Positions 27,871 to 37,375 of a stretch of DNA of 64,000 nt are shown here, in pieces (the stretch's first letter is position 1; each line of letters begins with the position of its first letter). A model generated the notes under the pieces. That model did not search any database. It saw nothing but the letters and a program-made list of their open reading frames with translations, and was not told the DNA's origin. Source of the DNA: Planococcus antarcticus DSM 14505 (GTDB lineage: Bacteria; Bacillota; Bacilli; Bacillales_A; Planococcaceae); contig NZ_CP016534.2 of the NCBI RefSeq assembly GCF_001687565.2, positions 1,740,501-1,804,500 on the forward strand, written 5' to 3'. A program made the translations under genes and the position numbers.

Positions 27871-29925
27871 ATGTTAAAAGAACAAAATAGATATTCCAGG
27901 TTAGCAGAACTAACGAAAATCATCAATACAAAGCTCGAGTTGCATGAAGTGCTGGAGCATGTCACCACAGCCATATCAGAGGAAATCGTTCAATGTGATT
28001 CGGTTGGAATCTACTTGCCAGACGGCACCGGATACTTTAAAGCAGTAGCGGGAAAACCGGAGTTCATCAATGGACAATCCATCTTTTCACAAAAAATCGA
28101 CATTGAAACGGACCTGTTTGCAAAAGATGTCGTTACCGCTAAACAGACAATTTATATTCCCGATACTTCAAAGGACAATCGGCCAAACCCTAGCGCTGTG
28201 GCTTCATTCAAAATCCATTCTCTTCTTGGTCTTCCGATCATTTACGAGCAGAATCTATTTGGACTGGTTTTTCTATTTGATTGTGGAAAACCGATGAACA
28301 TCACAGAGATGCAGATTCAAAGCATAGAAGCGTATGTCAATATGGCAGCAGTGGCTATCCAAAACGCCAACAACTTAAAACAAAAAGAACAGTTAATTGT
28401 TGAAAAACAATTGTTGCTTGATGCCAACCGTGAGCTTTCCAGGTGTTCAACCGTAGAGGAAAGCTTGGATACCTGCTTTTATTATTTAAGCAAAACGGTA
28501 GATTGCAAGAATGTTGCAGTCTATTTGAAAGACTCAAATGATTCGGACACTCTAAGCTTTAATGGAATGAGCAAAGAAGCAGAATGGACAGAAGACGAAT
28601 GGAAAAAGGTTCTGAATGATATTCAAACAAATCAAAGCAAGAAACATATCGTCCATGAAGTAATTGTCCAGCAAACGATTAAGTTTATTCCAAGTGAGGA
28701 AAGATGCAAGCTATTGCTCATTCCATTGATTTCCAAAGGAGACGCTTTTGGTTTTATCGCCATTGCCTGCTTAATGGAGACCTTGCAGTCTGATGAGAAA
28801 TCGCAGGTGCATCTGGCACAGTCTATCGTCGATGCCACAGCACTCACCTATTCCAATCTAACTTACATGGACCAACTGGAACTTCGTGTGAAAAAGCGGA
28901 CAAATGAATTGGCTAATGCCAATGACAAAGTCACCAGTGTCATTGAAAGCATAACAGATGGATTTTTCGCATTAAACAAGGACTGGGAATTTATCTATGT
29001 CAATCACCACCAGCCACTTCCAGAAGGGAAAAAGGCCGAACATGTGATGGGCAAGACGATATGGTCGATTTTTTCGGAAAATTTTAATACTGTTCTCTAT
29101 AAAGAACTGTCCCGTGCAATGTTCGAGCGGGTCCCGGTGCATTTTGAAATATCTTCTGTTGCTGATTCCTATTGGTATGACGTGGTTGCCTATCCATTTG
29201 ACGATGGCATCTGCTGTTTGTGTAAAAACACTACAGAAAAAAAGAACTATGAAAACGAATTGAAACGTTTATCCAATTTAGAACTGATCGGACAGATGGC
29301 CGCGGGAATCAGCCACGAAATCCGGAATCCGATGACTACAGTTCGTGGTTTTCTGCAGTTGCTGACAGATAATAAAGAACTGAATCATTTTAACTCGTAT
29401 TTTGAGCTCATGATTGACGAGCTGGACCGCGCCAACTCTATTATTTCGGAATTTCTGTCGATTGGCAATACGCGGACGTCAGATTTACAGATGCTGGATT
29501 TGAATGCCATTATTCATGATATTTCTCCTTTATTGAAGATTGATACGCTCAATCAAAATAAATTTATTCAGTTTGAGACTCGTGACCTTCCCGAAATGTC
29601 TTTAAACCGCGATGAAATTCGTCAATTGCTCATTAATCTGTGTCGAAATGGTCTTGAAGCGATGGAAACCGGAAAAATGCTTAGGGTCCGTACATACATC
29701 GAAGAAGAGAAGACGGTCGTACTCGAAATTCTGGATCAAGGCAAGGGAATGGATGAGGAAGTTCTGAAAAAAATTGGCACTCCTTTCTATACGACAAAAG
29801 ACAACGGCACTGGCTTGGGATTGGGTGTCACATATGCCATTGCCGCTCGCCACAACGCGAAAATCGAAGTACAATCAAGTGCTGAAGGCACCGTGTTTTC
29901 CGTGAAATTCCATCTTGAAAGCTAG
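27871..29925 (+). CDS. GAF/PAS sensor histidine kinase
   Basis: A 684-residue cytosolic kinase without transmembrane helices. Order: a GAF domain (about 10-165), a second GAF-like domain (185-335), a PAS-like domain (350-455), HisKA with phospho-acceptor His482 (MAAGISHEIRNPMTTVRGF), and an HATPase_c domain (N box LINLCRNGLEAM, G1 ILDQGKGM, G2 NGTGLGLGV). The HisKA sequence resembles Bacillus sporulation kinases feeding Spo0F. No response regulator is adjacent. The GAF domains suggest sensing of a small cytosolic ligand; which one is unknown. Confidence 0.9.
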   Translation: MLKEQNRYSRLAELTKIINTKLELHEVLEHVTTAISEEIVQCDSVGIYLPDGTGYFKAVAGKPEFINGQSIFSQKIDIETDLFAKDVVTAKQTIYIPDTSKDNRPNPSAVASFKIHSLLGLPIIYEQNLFGLVFLFDCGKPMNITEMQIQSIEAYVNMAAVAIQNANNLKQKEQLIVEKQLLLDANRELSRCSTVEESLDTCFYYLSKTVDCKNVAVYLKDSNDSDTLSFNGMSKEAEWTEDEWKKVLNDIQTNQSKKHIVHEVIVQQTIKFIPSEERCKLLLIPLISKGDAFGFIAIACLMETLQSDEKSQVHLAQSIVDATALTYSNLTYMDQLELRVKKRTNELANANDKVTSVIESITDGFFALNKDWEFIYVNHHQPLPEGKKAEHVMGKTIWSIFSENFNTVLYKELSRAMFERVPVHFEISSVADSYWYDVVAYPFDDGICCLCKNTTEKKNYENELKRLSNLELIGQMAAGISHEIRNPMTTVRGFLQLLTDNKELNHFNSYFELMIDELDRANSIISEFLSIGNTRTSDLQMLDLNAIIHDISPLLKIDTLNQNKFIQFETRDLPEMSLNRDEIRQLLINLCRNGLEAMETGKMLRVRTYIEEEKTVVLEILDQGKGMDEEVLKKIGTPFYTTKDNGTGLGLGVTYAIAARHNAKIEVQSSAEGTVFSVKFHLES

Positions 29926-30071
29926 AAAAAGTAGAGCAAAGATAGTTTGGTGTTTAGCGGAACTCCATAACGAAAAGATGTGATTGCTTGTGCTGCAAGG
30001 TCTCTTCTTTTCCTCTGTAACAAAGAAAACTGCATAATCAACTTGGCCAAAAGAAAGGACAAAATGATTCA

Positions 30072-30590
30072 ATGGAAATATGGGGTTTATTCGATGGAGA
30101 ACGAAACTTACTCGGTAAACATCACGTTCGCGGTCAAGTAATGAGAGAAGGTGAATACCACCTCTTAGTGAAAATCTTCACCTTTAACAAGGATGGTGAG
30201 CTGTTGGTTACCTAAAGAGATGCGCTAAAGACTTGCCCTCTGTTATGGGAATGCACAGGAGGATCAGTGACCGCTGGAGAAGGCAGTTTGTCTGGAGCAA
30301 TTCGTGAACTTGAAAAAGAAACAGGGCTTGTTGCCAATCGGCAGGATCTTCTTCTTATCGGCAGTTTGAAGAAAAATAATTATTTTTTAGATAGCTATAC
30401 ATGGAAGAGTCCAGAGCAACTCAAACTGACCGATTTAAACTTGCAGATGGATGAAGTCTATTCAGCACAATTTATCAACTTGACTGAATGGGAAAGAATG
30501 AATAATATTCAATTGGTTGTTCCGGTGTTATGGGATCGGTATAATCTTTACGGCAGTGAAGTCGGTGAATGGATAAAACTTGAAAGTTAA
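30072..30590 (+). pseudogene. Nudix hydrolase broken by an in-frame TAA
   Basis: From the ATG at 30072 (MEIWGLFDGERNLLGKHHVRG) the frame stops at TAA 30213-30215, in LLVT-stop-RDALKTCPLLWECTGGSV, where family members usually carry Gln or a similar residue. It then runs on to 30590 with a Nudix box (GSVTAGEGSLSGAIRELEKETGL) in which one metal-binding Glu is Lys. CAA to TAA would explain the stop. The remainder shows no frameshift, so inactivation is recent. Confidence 0.8.
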
Positions 30591-30674
30591 GATCGTTTGC
30601 TAATGTTATTCGAATAATAAATAAAATCGAAAATTGATAAATAAAATTAAAATGATTTAAAGTAGAGATGTCTA

Positions 30675-31115
30675 GTGATTATTCAAATTCAAAATGCTAA
30701 TCCTGTTTATTTGTCTCCCAAACATATTCTTTCTGCAGCTGCCGTTGTTCTCAATGAGCGAGGTGAAATATTGCTGATTAAAGGTCCACGGAGAGGATGG
30801 GAAATGCCAGGAGGACAGGTTGAAGAAGGAGAATCTCTTAAAGAGGCTGCAATCCGAGAAGTAAAAGAAGAAGCGGGAATAGACATTGAAATCGAAAATT
30901 TTTGCGGTATGTTTCAAAATGTAGAAAAATCGATTTGCAATACGCTTTTTTTAGCGAAACCAGTCGGGGGCATAGAAACCACTTCGGCCGAAAGTCTGGA
31001 AGTAGCCTTTTATCCCATTGCAGAAGCTCTGGAAATGGTCACTTGGAAAAACTTTAAGCAAACAATCGAGTTCTGTCTAAATAGCAGTAGCCATCCGTTT
31101 TATATAGCATTTTGA
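30675..31115 (+). CDS. Nudix hydrolase
   Basis: A 146-residue protein with an intact Nudix box (GGQVEEGESLKEAAIREVKEEAGI, GX5EX7REUXEEXGU). It hydrolyses a nucleoside diphosphate linked to another moiety; the substrate is not predictable. A GTG at 30675 is the likely start, with only a weak AGAGATG-type site. It follows a broken Nudix paralogue-like gene by about 85 bases. Confidence 0.82.
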   Translation: MIIQIQNANPVYLSPKHILSAAAVVLNERGEILLIKGPRRGWEMPGGQVEEGESLKEAAIREVKEEAGIDIEIENFCGMFQNVEKSICNTLFLAKPVGGIETTSAESLEVAFYPIAEALEMVTWKNFKQTIEFCLNSSSHPFYIAF

Positions 31116-31129
31116 CAGAACACAACGAA

Positions 31130-31178
31130 AAAAAAGCAGGCTAAGAGCGGTTGATTCGCTCTTAGCCTGCTTTTTTTT
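31130..31178. terminator. Bidirectional terminator
   Basis: AAAAAGCAGGCTAAGAGCG pairs perfectly with CGCTCTTAGCCTGCTTTTT around a seven-base loop. Confidence 0.9.
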
Positions 31179-31190
31179 GATTGTCTGAAA

Positions 31191-31643
31191 TTATTCCTCG
31201 TCTTCAAGGTCGTCAATCAGCTTTTTCATCTCGGCAATTTCTTCGCGCTGGGCTTCTATAATTGAGTCCACCAACTCTCGGACGCGGGGATCAGAAATAT
31301 TGGCCCGTTCACTCGTCAAGATGGCGATTGAATGGTGAGGGATCATCGCTTTCATCCACCCTGTGTCTTCAATAAGCACTTGACTGCGGACAAGCCATAA
31401 TGAAAGAGCGAATACGACTGCACTTGACGCAAGAATCAGTGTGTTTATTTTTTTGTTTTTGTACATAGGCCACATGAATAGCAACATAACAAACGCCATA
31501 ATAGCCCCCATGATCAATGCCATATACAGTCTTGTTTCGCTATAGAAGATATGGTCCAGTTGAAATACATTCAAGAACATCAACCAGTACATCAAAAAAG
31601 TTGAAGTTGCAATCATAATTCCGAATTTTAAATAAGCATTCAT
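31191..31643 (-). CDS. DUF305 family membrane protein
   Basis: A 150-residue protein with three or four N-terminal membrane segments and a C-terminal DUF305 stretch (WMKAMIPHHSIAILTSERANISDPRVRELVDSIIEAQREEIAEMKKLI). The MIPHH motif may bind metal; relatives occur near copper-handling genes, but no such gene is adjacent here. AGGAGG lies before the ATG. Confidence 0.82.
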   Translation of the reverse strand: MNAYLKFGIMIATSTFLMYWLMFLNVFQLDHIFYSETRLYMALIMGAIMAFVMLLFMWPMYKNKKINTLILASSAVVFALSLWLVRSQVLIEDTGWMKAMIPHHSIAILTSERANISDPRVRELVDSIIEAQREEIAEMKKLIDDLEDEE

Positions 31644-31915
31644 AAGTCACTCTCCTCCTTTTGTCGTTAATTAGCTGAAAAATGGTTCTTCTTTATGTAT
31701 ATACCATGAATTACTTAGCTTAAACTCCATAGAATCTGCATAAATTAGATTGTGAGTGCTTCGATATAATGGCCTTTACGTCCTTATATGTTTAAAGGTA
31801 TTCAGTTTTTTATCGTAAGAGCTAAAAAATAAGTATTGTGAATTACTAGACTAAAGAATGATATGATTATTCTAACAATATGACATGCAAATATCTTGAG
31901 AACAAGAGGTGGAAA
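31644..31915. other. Intergenic region between divergent genes
   Basis: AT-rich with no recognisable gene. TTGTGA (31835) and TATGAT (31861) could be promoter hexamers, but the spacing is not ideal. Confidence 0.3.
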
Positions 31916-32776
31916 ATGTACATTTCAGCAATCATGACTCACTTGGCGGAAGAGAAAATTCTTCCTGCTGCGAATTGGGATATCACAGCACTGAATGGCG
32001 GAACGACGAGTGAGGTTTATCGTCTTGACCAAGAAAATAGCATGATCTATATCCTCAAAATAAACAAAGAAAAGGTGACTCAAGCAGAAGCTGAATTTCT
32101 TTTGGCGTATGAGCATGTTTCTCTACTGCCAAATTTAGTAACTGTCGATCGTACATATCTGTATATGATCTATACATATATTCCTGGGTCAACCACCACA
32201 TTCAACACCTGCAAAAAAGAGTTGCTTCAAACATTAGTGATCGACTTCATAAACCACTATCAAACTATTTCATCTCCTGAAGCCTGGGGCTGGCAAAATG
32301 CGTCAGTGAGCTCATGGGGGAAATTTCTATCGGAAGAAGTATTGGTGGCAACAGAAAGTCTGAGACCCTACTTGAAGAAGGAAAATATGACTATTATACC
32401 GCCTTCTTTTACTGAACTAACTAACAGCCACCTACAACAAATGCCTTATTTGCTGCACGGAGATTGTGGAGATCATAATTTTATCATCCGTGAAGAAAAG
32501 CTAGTTGGTGTCATCGATCCAACACCAATTTTCGGGTGGCCACATTACGATTTAATTTATGCTTTCTTTTCGTCTCCGCACGATGTAACGAAAGAAGCAT
32601 TGGATTTCGCCATCGATAGATTAATAGTGAAAGTGCCCAATAACAAACAGTTTTACGGAGAAGTGCTCATCATTTTGTATCAACGATTGGCAATCTGCAG
32701 GAAGCACCATCCTGCTGATTGGCAGGCCTATCTTGAGATTTGGAATTACTGGAACACAATCGTCAACAGCCAGTAA
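31916..32776 (+). CDS. APH/choline-kinase-type phosphotransferase family protein
   Basis: A 286-residue protein with the aminoglycoside phosphotransferase fold: glycine-poor N-lobe start (ALNGGTTSEVYRL), catalytic loop HGDCGDHNFI (Asp and Asn) and metal-binding DPTPIFGWPHYDLIYAFF. It phosphorylates a small hydroxylated substrate of unknown identity; drug resistance should not be assumed. The ATG at 31916 has AAGAGG six bases upstream. Confidence 0.83.
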   Translation: MYISAIMTHLAEEKILPAANWDITALNGGTTSEVYRLDQENSMIYILKINKEKVTQAEAEFLLAYEHVSLLPNLVTVDRTYLYMIYTYIPGSTTTFNTCKKELLQTLVIDFINHYQTISSPEAWGWQNASVSSWGKFLSEEVLVATESLRPYLKKENMTIIPPSFTELTNSHLQQMPYLLHGDCGDHNFIIREEKLVGVIDPTPIFGWPHYDLIYAFFSSPHDVTKEALDFAIDRLIVKVPNNKQFYGEVLIILYQRLAICRKHHPADWQAYLEIWNYWNTIVNSQ

Positions 32777-32851
32777 CTATTGTTTAGAGTGTTTATGCTT
32801 CAAGCCAAGTTCAATAACAACAAACAAGCTTAAGGCAAAGGAGTGTGCAAA

Positions 32852-33751
32852 TTGAAAGAAAAACTAATTTTCTCTTTTTTGGTCATCCTTACAACCGGTT
32901 TAATGGGTTCTTCTTTTGTAGTTGCTAAGATCGGTTTAATTTACATATCGCCTTTGTTGTTGGCAGGCATACGTTTTACCATAGCCGGCAGCATCATGAT
33001 TTTCTTTGTGCTGCTGTTTAAAAGAACGCATCCAAGGAATAGAGTCACATGGGCAAAAGTGGTCTTGATTGGTGCCATTCAAACTGCAGGCGTTATGGGC
33101 GCTATTTTCCTGAGCTTGCGAACCATTACTTCAGGGGAGTCAGCCATCCTAACTTTCATGAATCCATTGCTGGTAGTATTGATCGGCACACTTGCACTGG
33201 GCATGCGATACCGAGTGGTCCAGTGGCTGGGGGTATTCGTCGGATTTGCGGGTGTTTTTGTCACGATGGGAAGCCATTTGGATATTCAAATCGGTACTTT
33301 GCTTGGTTTTTTGAGCGCTGTTTTTTGGGCTGTAGGAACGCTGTTGATCAAAAAATGGGGAAGTGCCATTGATATATGGGTCTTAACCGCTTATCAGATG
33401 CTGTTTGGGGGCCTCATTTTACTAATTGGCTCGGTTTTCCTAGAAGCATCTTATTTTGTCTTAAACACTGCATCTATTTCAATTCTTTTATGGCTTTCTA
33501 TTCCAGCTTCGATTGTTCAATTTACAATTTGGTTTTATTTGTTGCAAAAAGGAGATTCCGGCAAGGTCAGTGCTTTCCTCTTTTTAGCTCCTTTTTTCGG
33601 CATTATATCTGGATGGCTAGTATTAGGAGAAGAAATCGGCTTGCCTCTTTTAATTGGTGGAAGTTTAATCTTTGTAGGAATTTTTCTTGTCAATTGGCCG
33701 GAAGAACGTATACCCGCGAACGCTAATCTTTACAGTGACCTAAAGCAGTAA
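32852..33751 (+). CDS. EamA/DMT family transporter
   Basis: A 299-residue protein with ten predicted helices and two EamA repeats (LTTGLMGSSFVVAKIGL, and FLSAVFWAVGTLLIKKWG). Metabolite exporter or importer of the drug/metabolite superfamily; substrate unknown. TTG at 32852 is selected because AAAGGAG lies eight bases upstream. Confidence 0.88.
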   Translation: MKEKLIFSFLVILTTGLMGSSFVVAKIGLIYISPLLLAGIRFTIAGSIMIFFVLLFKRTHPRNRVTWAKVVLIGAIQTAGVMGAIFLSLRTITSGESAILTFMNPLLVVLIGTLALGMRYRVVQWLGVFVGFAGVFVTMGSHLDIQIGTLLGFLSAVFWAVGTLLIKKWGSAIDIWVLTAYQMLFGGLILLIGSVFLEASYFVLNTASISILLWLSIPASIVQFTIWFYLLQKGDSGKVSAFLFLAPFFGIISGWLVLGEEIGLPLLIGGSLIFVGIFLVNWPEERIPANANLYSDLKQ

Positions 33752-33784
33752 GTGCATGCACGTAAGAAAGGATGGAGTACTAGT

Positions 33785-34342
33785 TTGATCCAAATAACGG
33801 GAATAAAAATTACGCTTACAGAAGCAACAGCAACTGGGCTAGACGAGCTCTATTACTGGCGCTTTATAGAAAAACAACAAGAAGCGAAAAAATGGAATGG
33901 CCCCTATATTCCAGAAGCATGGCTAAGTAAAGAAGAACACCGTAAAAAGTGGCTGGAAGAAGAAGTTATAACGAGCGGTGTACCAGCATCGCTTATTGTA
34001 AAAGTTGACGAAAAAGTAATTGGTTATGTGGGAGCCTATTGGGTGGACCATCATACAAATTGGCTAGAAACCGGGGTCGTCATTTACAATACCGAATATT
34101 GGAACGGTGGCTATGGTTCTGAAGCATATTAGCTATGGATCGATTTTCTTTTCGAGTTCACTGACCTGCACCGACTAGGAATGTCGACTTGGTCGGGCAA
34201 TGAGCGAATGGTGAAAGTGGCTGAACGGCTGGGTATGAAAGAAGAAGCGCGTATACGAAAAGCACGCATGGTAAAAGGGCAGTATCACGATGCGATTAAA
34301 ATGGGAATATTGCGGCAAGAGTGGGCAGCACGAGGCAAGTGA
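33785..34342 (+). pseudogene. GNAT acetyltransferase (RimJ/RimL type) broken by an in-frame TAG
   Basis: From a TTG at 33785 (AAAGGATGG upstream) the frame encodes an N-acetyltransferase: WLETGVVIYNTEYWNGGYGSEAY, then TAG at 34130-34132, then LWIDFLFEFTDLHRLGMSTWSGNERMVKVAERLGMKEEARI to TGA at 34340. CAG to TAG would explain the stop. The acetyl-CoA-binding region is split, so no active product is expected unless the stop is read through. Confidence 0.85.
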
Positions 34343-34371
34343 AGTGGAAGTTGTTACTGGAAAAACAACAT

Positions 34372-34415
34372 ACAAAAAGAAAGAACTAGCCAATCGGCTA
34401 GTTCTTTCTTTTTGT
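34372..34415. terminator. Bidirectional terminator
   Basis: A 20-bp perfect stem (ACAAAAAGAAAGAACTAGCC with its complement) around AATC lies between converging genes. Confidence 0.85.
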
Positions 34416-34431
34416 CAGAGCGCATTTTTCA

Positions 34432-35466
34432 TCAAACGATAAAATACGTAAGGATCGATAATAAAATTGACGTAATGGTCATAGCGGCAAGCGGCAATAA
34501 GGCACGTTCACGCAAATCTCGCAGGCTAACATTCAAGCCAAGTCCAACCATTGCAGCTGCCAGTAACCAAGTAGTCCATGTCGACACGAAGTCACGCAAC
34601 GCATCAGGGAAAGGAATAACGGGACCAAAGACATAACTTCCTAAAATACTGAGTGAGATAAAACCAAGTAGGAACCATGGGAATTCAACCTTCGCAGTAG
34701 TTTTCAGATCTTTGTTTTTCCGCTTCATCATGAAAATAAAGATAAAGCAAAGAGGAACAAGTAAGAAGACGCGGCCCAGTTTGCCTAATAAAGCCACAGC
34801 GAGTCCGTCTTCTCCAGCCGGAGCCCCGGCTAATGCGACATGGGCAATTTCATGAAGGCTGATGCCGACCCACATGCCGTATTCGATGTCGTCAAGCGGC
34901 AAAAATGGACGAATGATGGTATAAGAAATAGCGAATATAGTCCCCATTAATGCAATGATGCCGACGCCAATCGCAGTATCTTCGTCTTTTGCTTTGATGA
35001 TTGGGGCAATCGCTGCAATCGCAGCCGCTCCACAAACCCCGGTGCCAACGCCGAGCAGCAAGGAAATAGTTTGATCGGCTTTAAAGCGTTTTGCTAGCCA
35101 AATAGTCATCAAAATAGCAAAAGTAATAACGCCAATATCCCGTACAAGCAACCACAGTCCATCGCTCAAGACTGTATCAATATTTAATTTTAATCCGTAT
35201 AGAATAATGGCAACACGCAACAAACGTTTGGAAGAAAATGTGATGCCTGAGCGAATGGCACTGGGATAACTGAAAATTTGCCGGTAGAAAACTGCGATGA
35301 TAATGGCACAGGCCAATTGGCCAATCTGATCAAAGCCAGGTACTTGTGCTAATAGATACCCAACAAAAGCGAGCAAAAATGTAAATGCTACACCGCCTAG
35401 CCAAGCAATTTCCGGTGAAGACGGAGGTAAGTTGAAACGATTCAGTTTATTTTGATAGGTAGACAT
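34432..35466 (-). CDS. YeiH family putative sulfate exporter
   Basis: A 344-residue protein with about ten membrane segments and the conserved YeiH/UPF0324 sequences (GVCGAAAIAAIAPIIKAK, SLHEIAHVALAGAP, AMVGLGLNVSLRDL). The family is annotated as putative sulfate exporters on indirect evidence. ATG at 35466 has AGGAGG seven bases upstream. It diverges from a LysR gene, the common YeiH/YeiE arrangement, suggesting control by that regulator. Confidence 0.88.
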   Translation of the reverse strand: MSTYQNKLNRFNLPPSSPEIAWLGGVAFTFLLAFVGYLLAQVPGFDQIGQLACAIIIAVFYRQIFSYPSAIRSGITFSSKRLLRVAIILYGLKLNIDTVLSDGLWLLVRDIGVITFAILMTIWLAKRFKADQTISLLLGVGTGVCGAAAIAAIAPIIKAKDEDTAIGVGIIALMGTIFAISYTIIRPFLPLDDIEYGMWVGISLHEIAHVALAGAPAGEDGLAVALLGKLGRVFLLVPLCFIFIFMMKRKNKDLKTTAKVEFPWFLLGFISLSILGSYVFGPVIPFPDALRDFVSTWTTWLLAAAMVGLGLNVSLRDLRERALLPLAAMTITSILLSILTYFIV

Positions 35467-35571
35467 GATAAAACCTCCTGCAGTAAGCATAGAAAAACTC
35501 TATACATTAGTAAAATAAATAATTAGAATGGTGATGATAAGTAATTAGATATATAAAAGCGGAGGCATAGT

Positions 35572-36477
35572 ATGGATCAGCGATTAGAAGTATTTCTCAA
35601 GGTAATCGAAAAGAAGAATTTTTCCAGAGCAGCCGAAGCGTTGCACATGACACAACCAGCCGTTAGTCAATATATTCGGTCATTAGAAGAATCGACAGGA
35701 GTCAAGTTGATGGAACGAACCAATAAATACGTCAGGCTAAACAAAGCAGGTGAAATTGTTTTTCACCATGCTGTTGAAATTAAAGAACTTTATGCAAAAA
35801 TGAATCATCTTCTTGAAGATTTGACCCATAAAGCGAGCGGGTCGATTGCGATCGGTGCTAGTTATACATTCGGCGAATACTTGTTGCCACGCATTATTGC
35901 AGAAGCAAAAGAGCAATATCCAGACATTAAACCGACCGTCACCATTGGCAACACAACAACGATTGCAGGTCTCGTACTTAGTCACCAGCTGGATGTCGGT
36001 ATAGTAGAAGGTCATTTCAAAGGGGTACAGGAATTGAAGACTGAACCGTTTGCGGAAGATCGCATGGTCATCGTTGCTCCATCTGATCATTTTCTAACAC
36101 ATCGCAAAGAGCCAATAAAGATGGAAGAGTTGATAGAGGAAACATGGATTTTAAGAGAACTTGGCTCAGGTACGAGAGAAGCGACAGAAAATGTCTTTGA
36201 GCAATTTTCGATATCCCCACAGTCCATCATGCATTTCAGCAGTACTCAGCCAATCAAAGCCATGGTCGAGGCCGGTATGGGAATCAGCCTGCTGTCGGAA
36301 TGGGCGATTCAAAAAGAGCTGCGCTATGGGGACATAAAAGTCTTGGACGTTAAAGAAATGCCTTACACACGAGACTTTTCTATCGTTACTAGGTCGCCGT
36401 TCCAGACCAAAGCTCTTTCTGCATTCCTTGATTTGCTGAGAAGTCATAAGGAGTTGACTGATTTCAAAATTCTCTAA
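35572..36477 (+). CDS. LysR-family transcriptional regulator
   Basis: A 301-residue regulator: N-terminal HTH (VFLKVIEKKNFSRAAEALHMTQPAVSQYIRSLE) and a periplasmic-binding-like effector domain. It lies 105 bases from the divergently transcribed YeiH gene and resembles YeiE/CysL, linked to sulfur metabolism. GGAGG precedes the ATG. Likely activates the exporter gene in response to a small ligand. Confidence 0.92.
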   Translation: MDQRLEVFLKVIEKKNFSRAAEALHMTQPAVSQYIRSLEESTGVKLMERTNKYVRLNKAGEIVFHHAVEIKELYAKMNHLLEDLTHKASGSIAIGASYTFGEYLLPRIIAEAKEQYPDIKPTVTIGNTTTIAGLVLSHQLDVGIVEGHFKGVQELKTEPFAEDRMVIVAPSDHFLTHRKEPIKMEELIEETWILRELGSGTREATENVFEQFSISPQSIMHFSSTQPIKAMVEAGMGISLLSEWAIQKELRYGDIKVLDVKEMPYTRDFSIVTRSPFQTKALSAFLDLLRSHKELTDFKIL

Positions 36478-36572
36478 AGAAAGTTAGTGTTTAGTAGCAA
36501 AGATAGACATTATTAAACAAACAAAAAAACAATTCTGCCACTAATTACAGAATCGCTTTCATGTTACTCGGG

Positions 36573-36976
36573 TTAATTTATAAAGTTGATTTGCTCCTCA
36601 TTGACTAATGGATACATTGTCAATTGCGCGCTCTCTAAATCTACGTTGTTCATATTGACAGCGGAAATTTGGCTATTTTCGTAAGTCGTGTAATAATAAA
36701 TACCTTTATCGACATTGCAGCAAGAATAATAAATCGTGTATTCAAATTTTCCGTCACCTGCTTCACATAAGCCTTTTGGGTATGCTACTGATTTTAACAG
36801 ATGGAAAAATTGACCGATACTTTCAGTTTCAGAATCACCTGAGACCGAATTCAATTTAGCAAAAGCCGCTCTGACAAATCGGGAAGGTGAAGATAAATCC
36901 CCAGGAAGCCCAAGTCCTCCCATGCCAAGGCTATAAATAGTCAACTCTAGTTGTTTTGAAAATTTATTAGCTGGAG
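36573..36976 (-). pseudogene. 3' fragment of a choloylglycine hydrolase / penicillin acylase gene
   Basis: The minus strand encodes about 130 C-terminal residues of an Ntn-type linear amide hydrolase (FSKQLELTIYSLGMGGLG, LPGDLSSPSRFVRAAF, GLCEAGDGKFEYTIYYSCC, YYTTYENSQISAV). The N-terminal half, including the catalytic Cys, is missing: the frame runs into the end of an IS3-family element at about 36977. The rest of the gene is not on the other side of the element. Confidence 0.8.
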
Positions 36977-37052
36977 TGGATAGTCTACACTTAGTTGGAC
37001 AGAAAATATAAGGGGGCGTAGAATAGTCCACAATACGTGAGGAGAATCTACT

Positions 37053-37334
37053 ATGACCCAAAAGAGACGCACATTTTCTGCAGAATTTAAAAAACAGGTG
37101 GTTGCACTGCACGCAGGTGGAAAAAGCCGGGTAGATATTGTCCGAGAATATGACCTAACGGCTTCCGCACTCGATCGATGGATTGCCCAATTCAATCGAA
37201 CGGGTTCATTCGAAGAGAAGGATAATCGAAGCCCGCTGGAGGCAGAATTACTTGCCTACAAGAAACGAAACAAACAGTTGGAGATGGAAGTGGATATTTT
37301 AAAGCAAGCAGCGCTGATCATGGGACGAAAATAG
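37053..37334 (+). CDS. IS3-family transposase OrfA
   Basis: A 93-residue DNA-binding protein: HTH (AEFKKQVVALHAGGKSRVDIVREYDLTASALDRWI) followed by a leucine-rich coiled coil (LLAYKKRNKQLEMEVDILKQA). TGAGGAG precedes the ATG. The stop lies in a CGA-AAA-TAG context, a plausible -1 slippage site leading into OrfB. Confidence 0.92.
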   Translation: MTQKRRTFSAEFKKQVVALHAGGKSRVDIVREYDLTASALDRWIAQFNRTGSFEEKDNRSPLEAELLAYKKRNKQLEMEVDILKQAALIMGRK

Positions 37335-37375
37335 AGATCATTCAACAGAATCAACACCTCTATTCGGTATCAGCA

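Noticed and set aside
31916..32776. Aminoglycoside-resistance gene
   Set aside because: The fold is APH-like, but the sequence offers no link to a known resistance enzyme and it sits among housekeeping genes.
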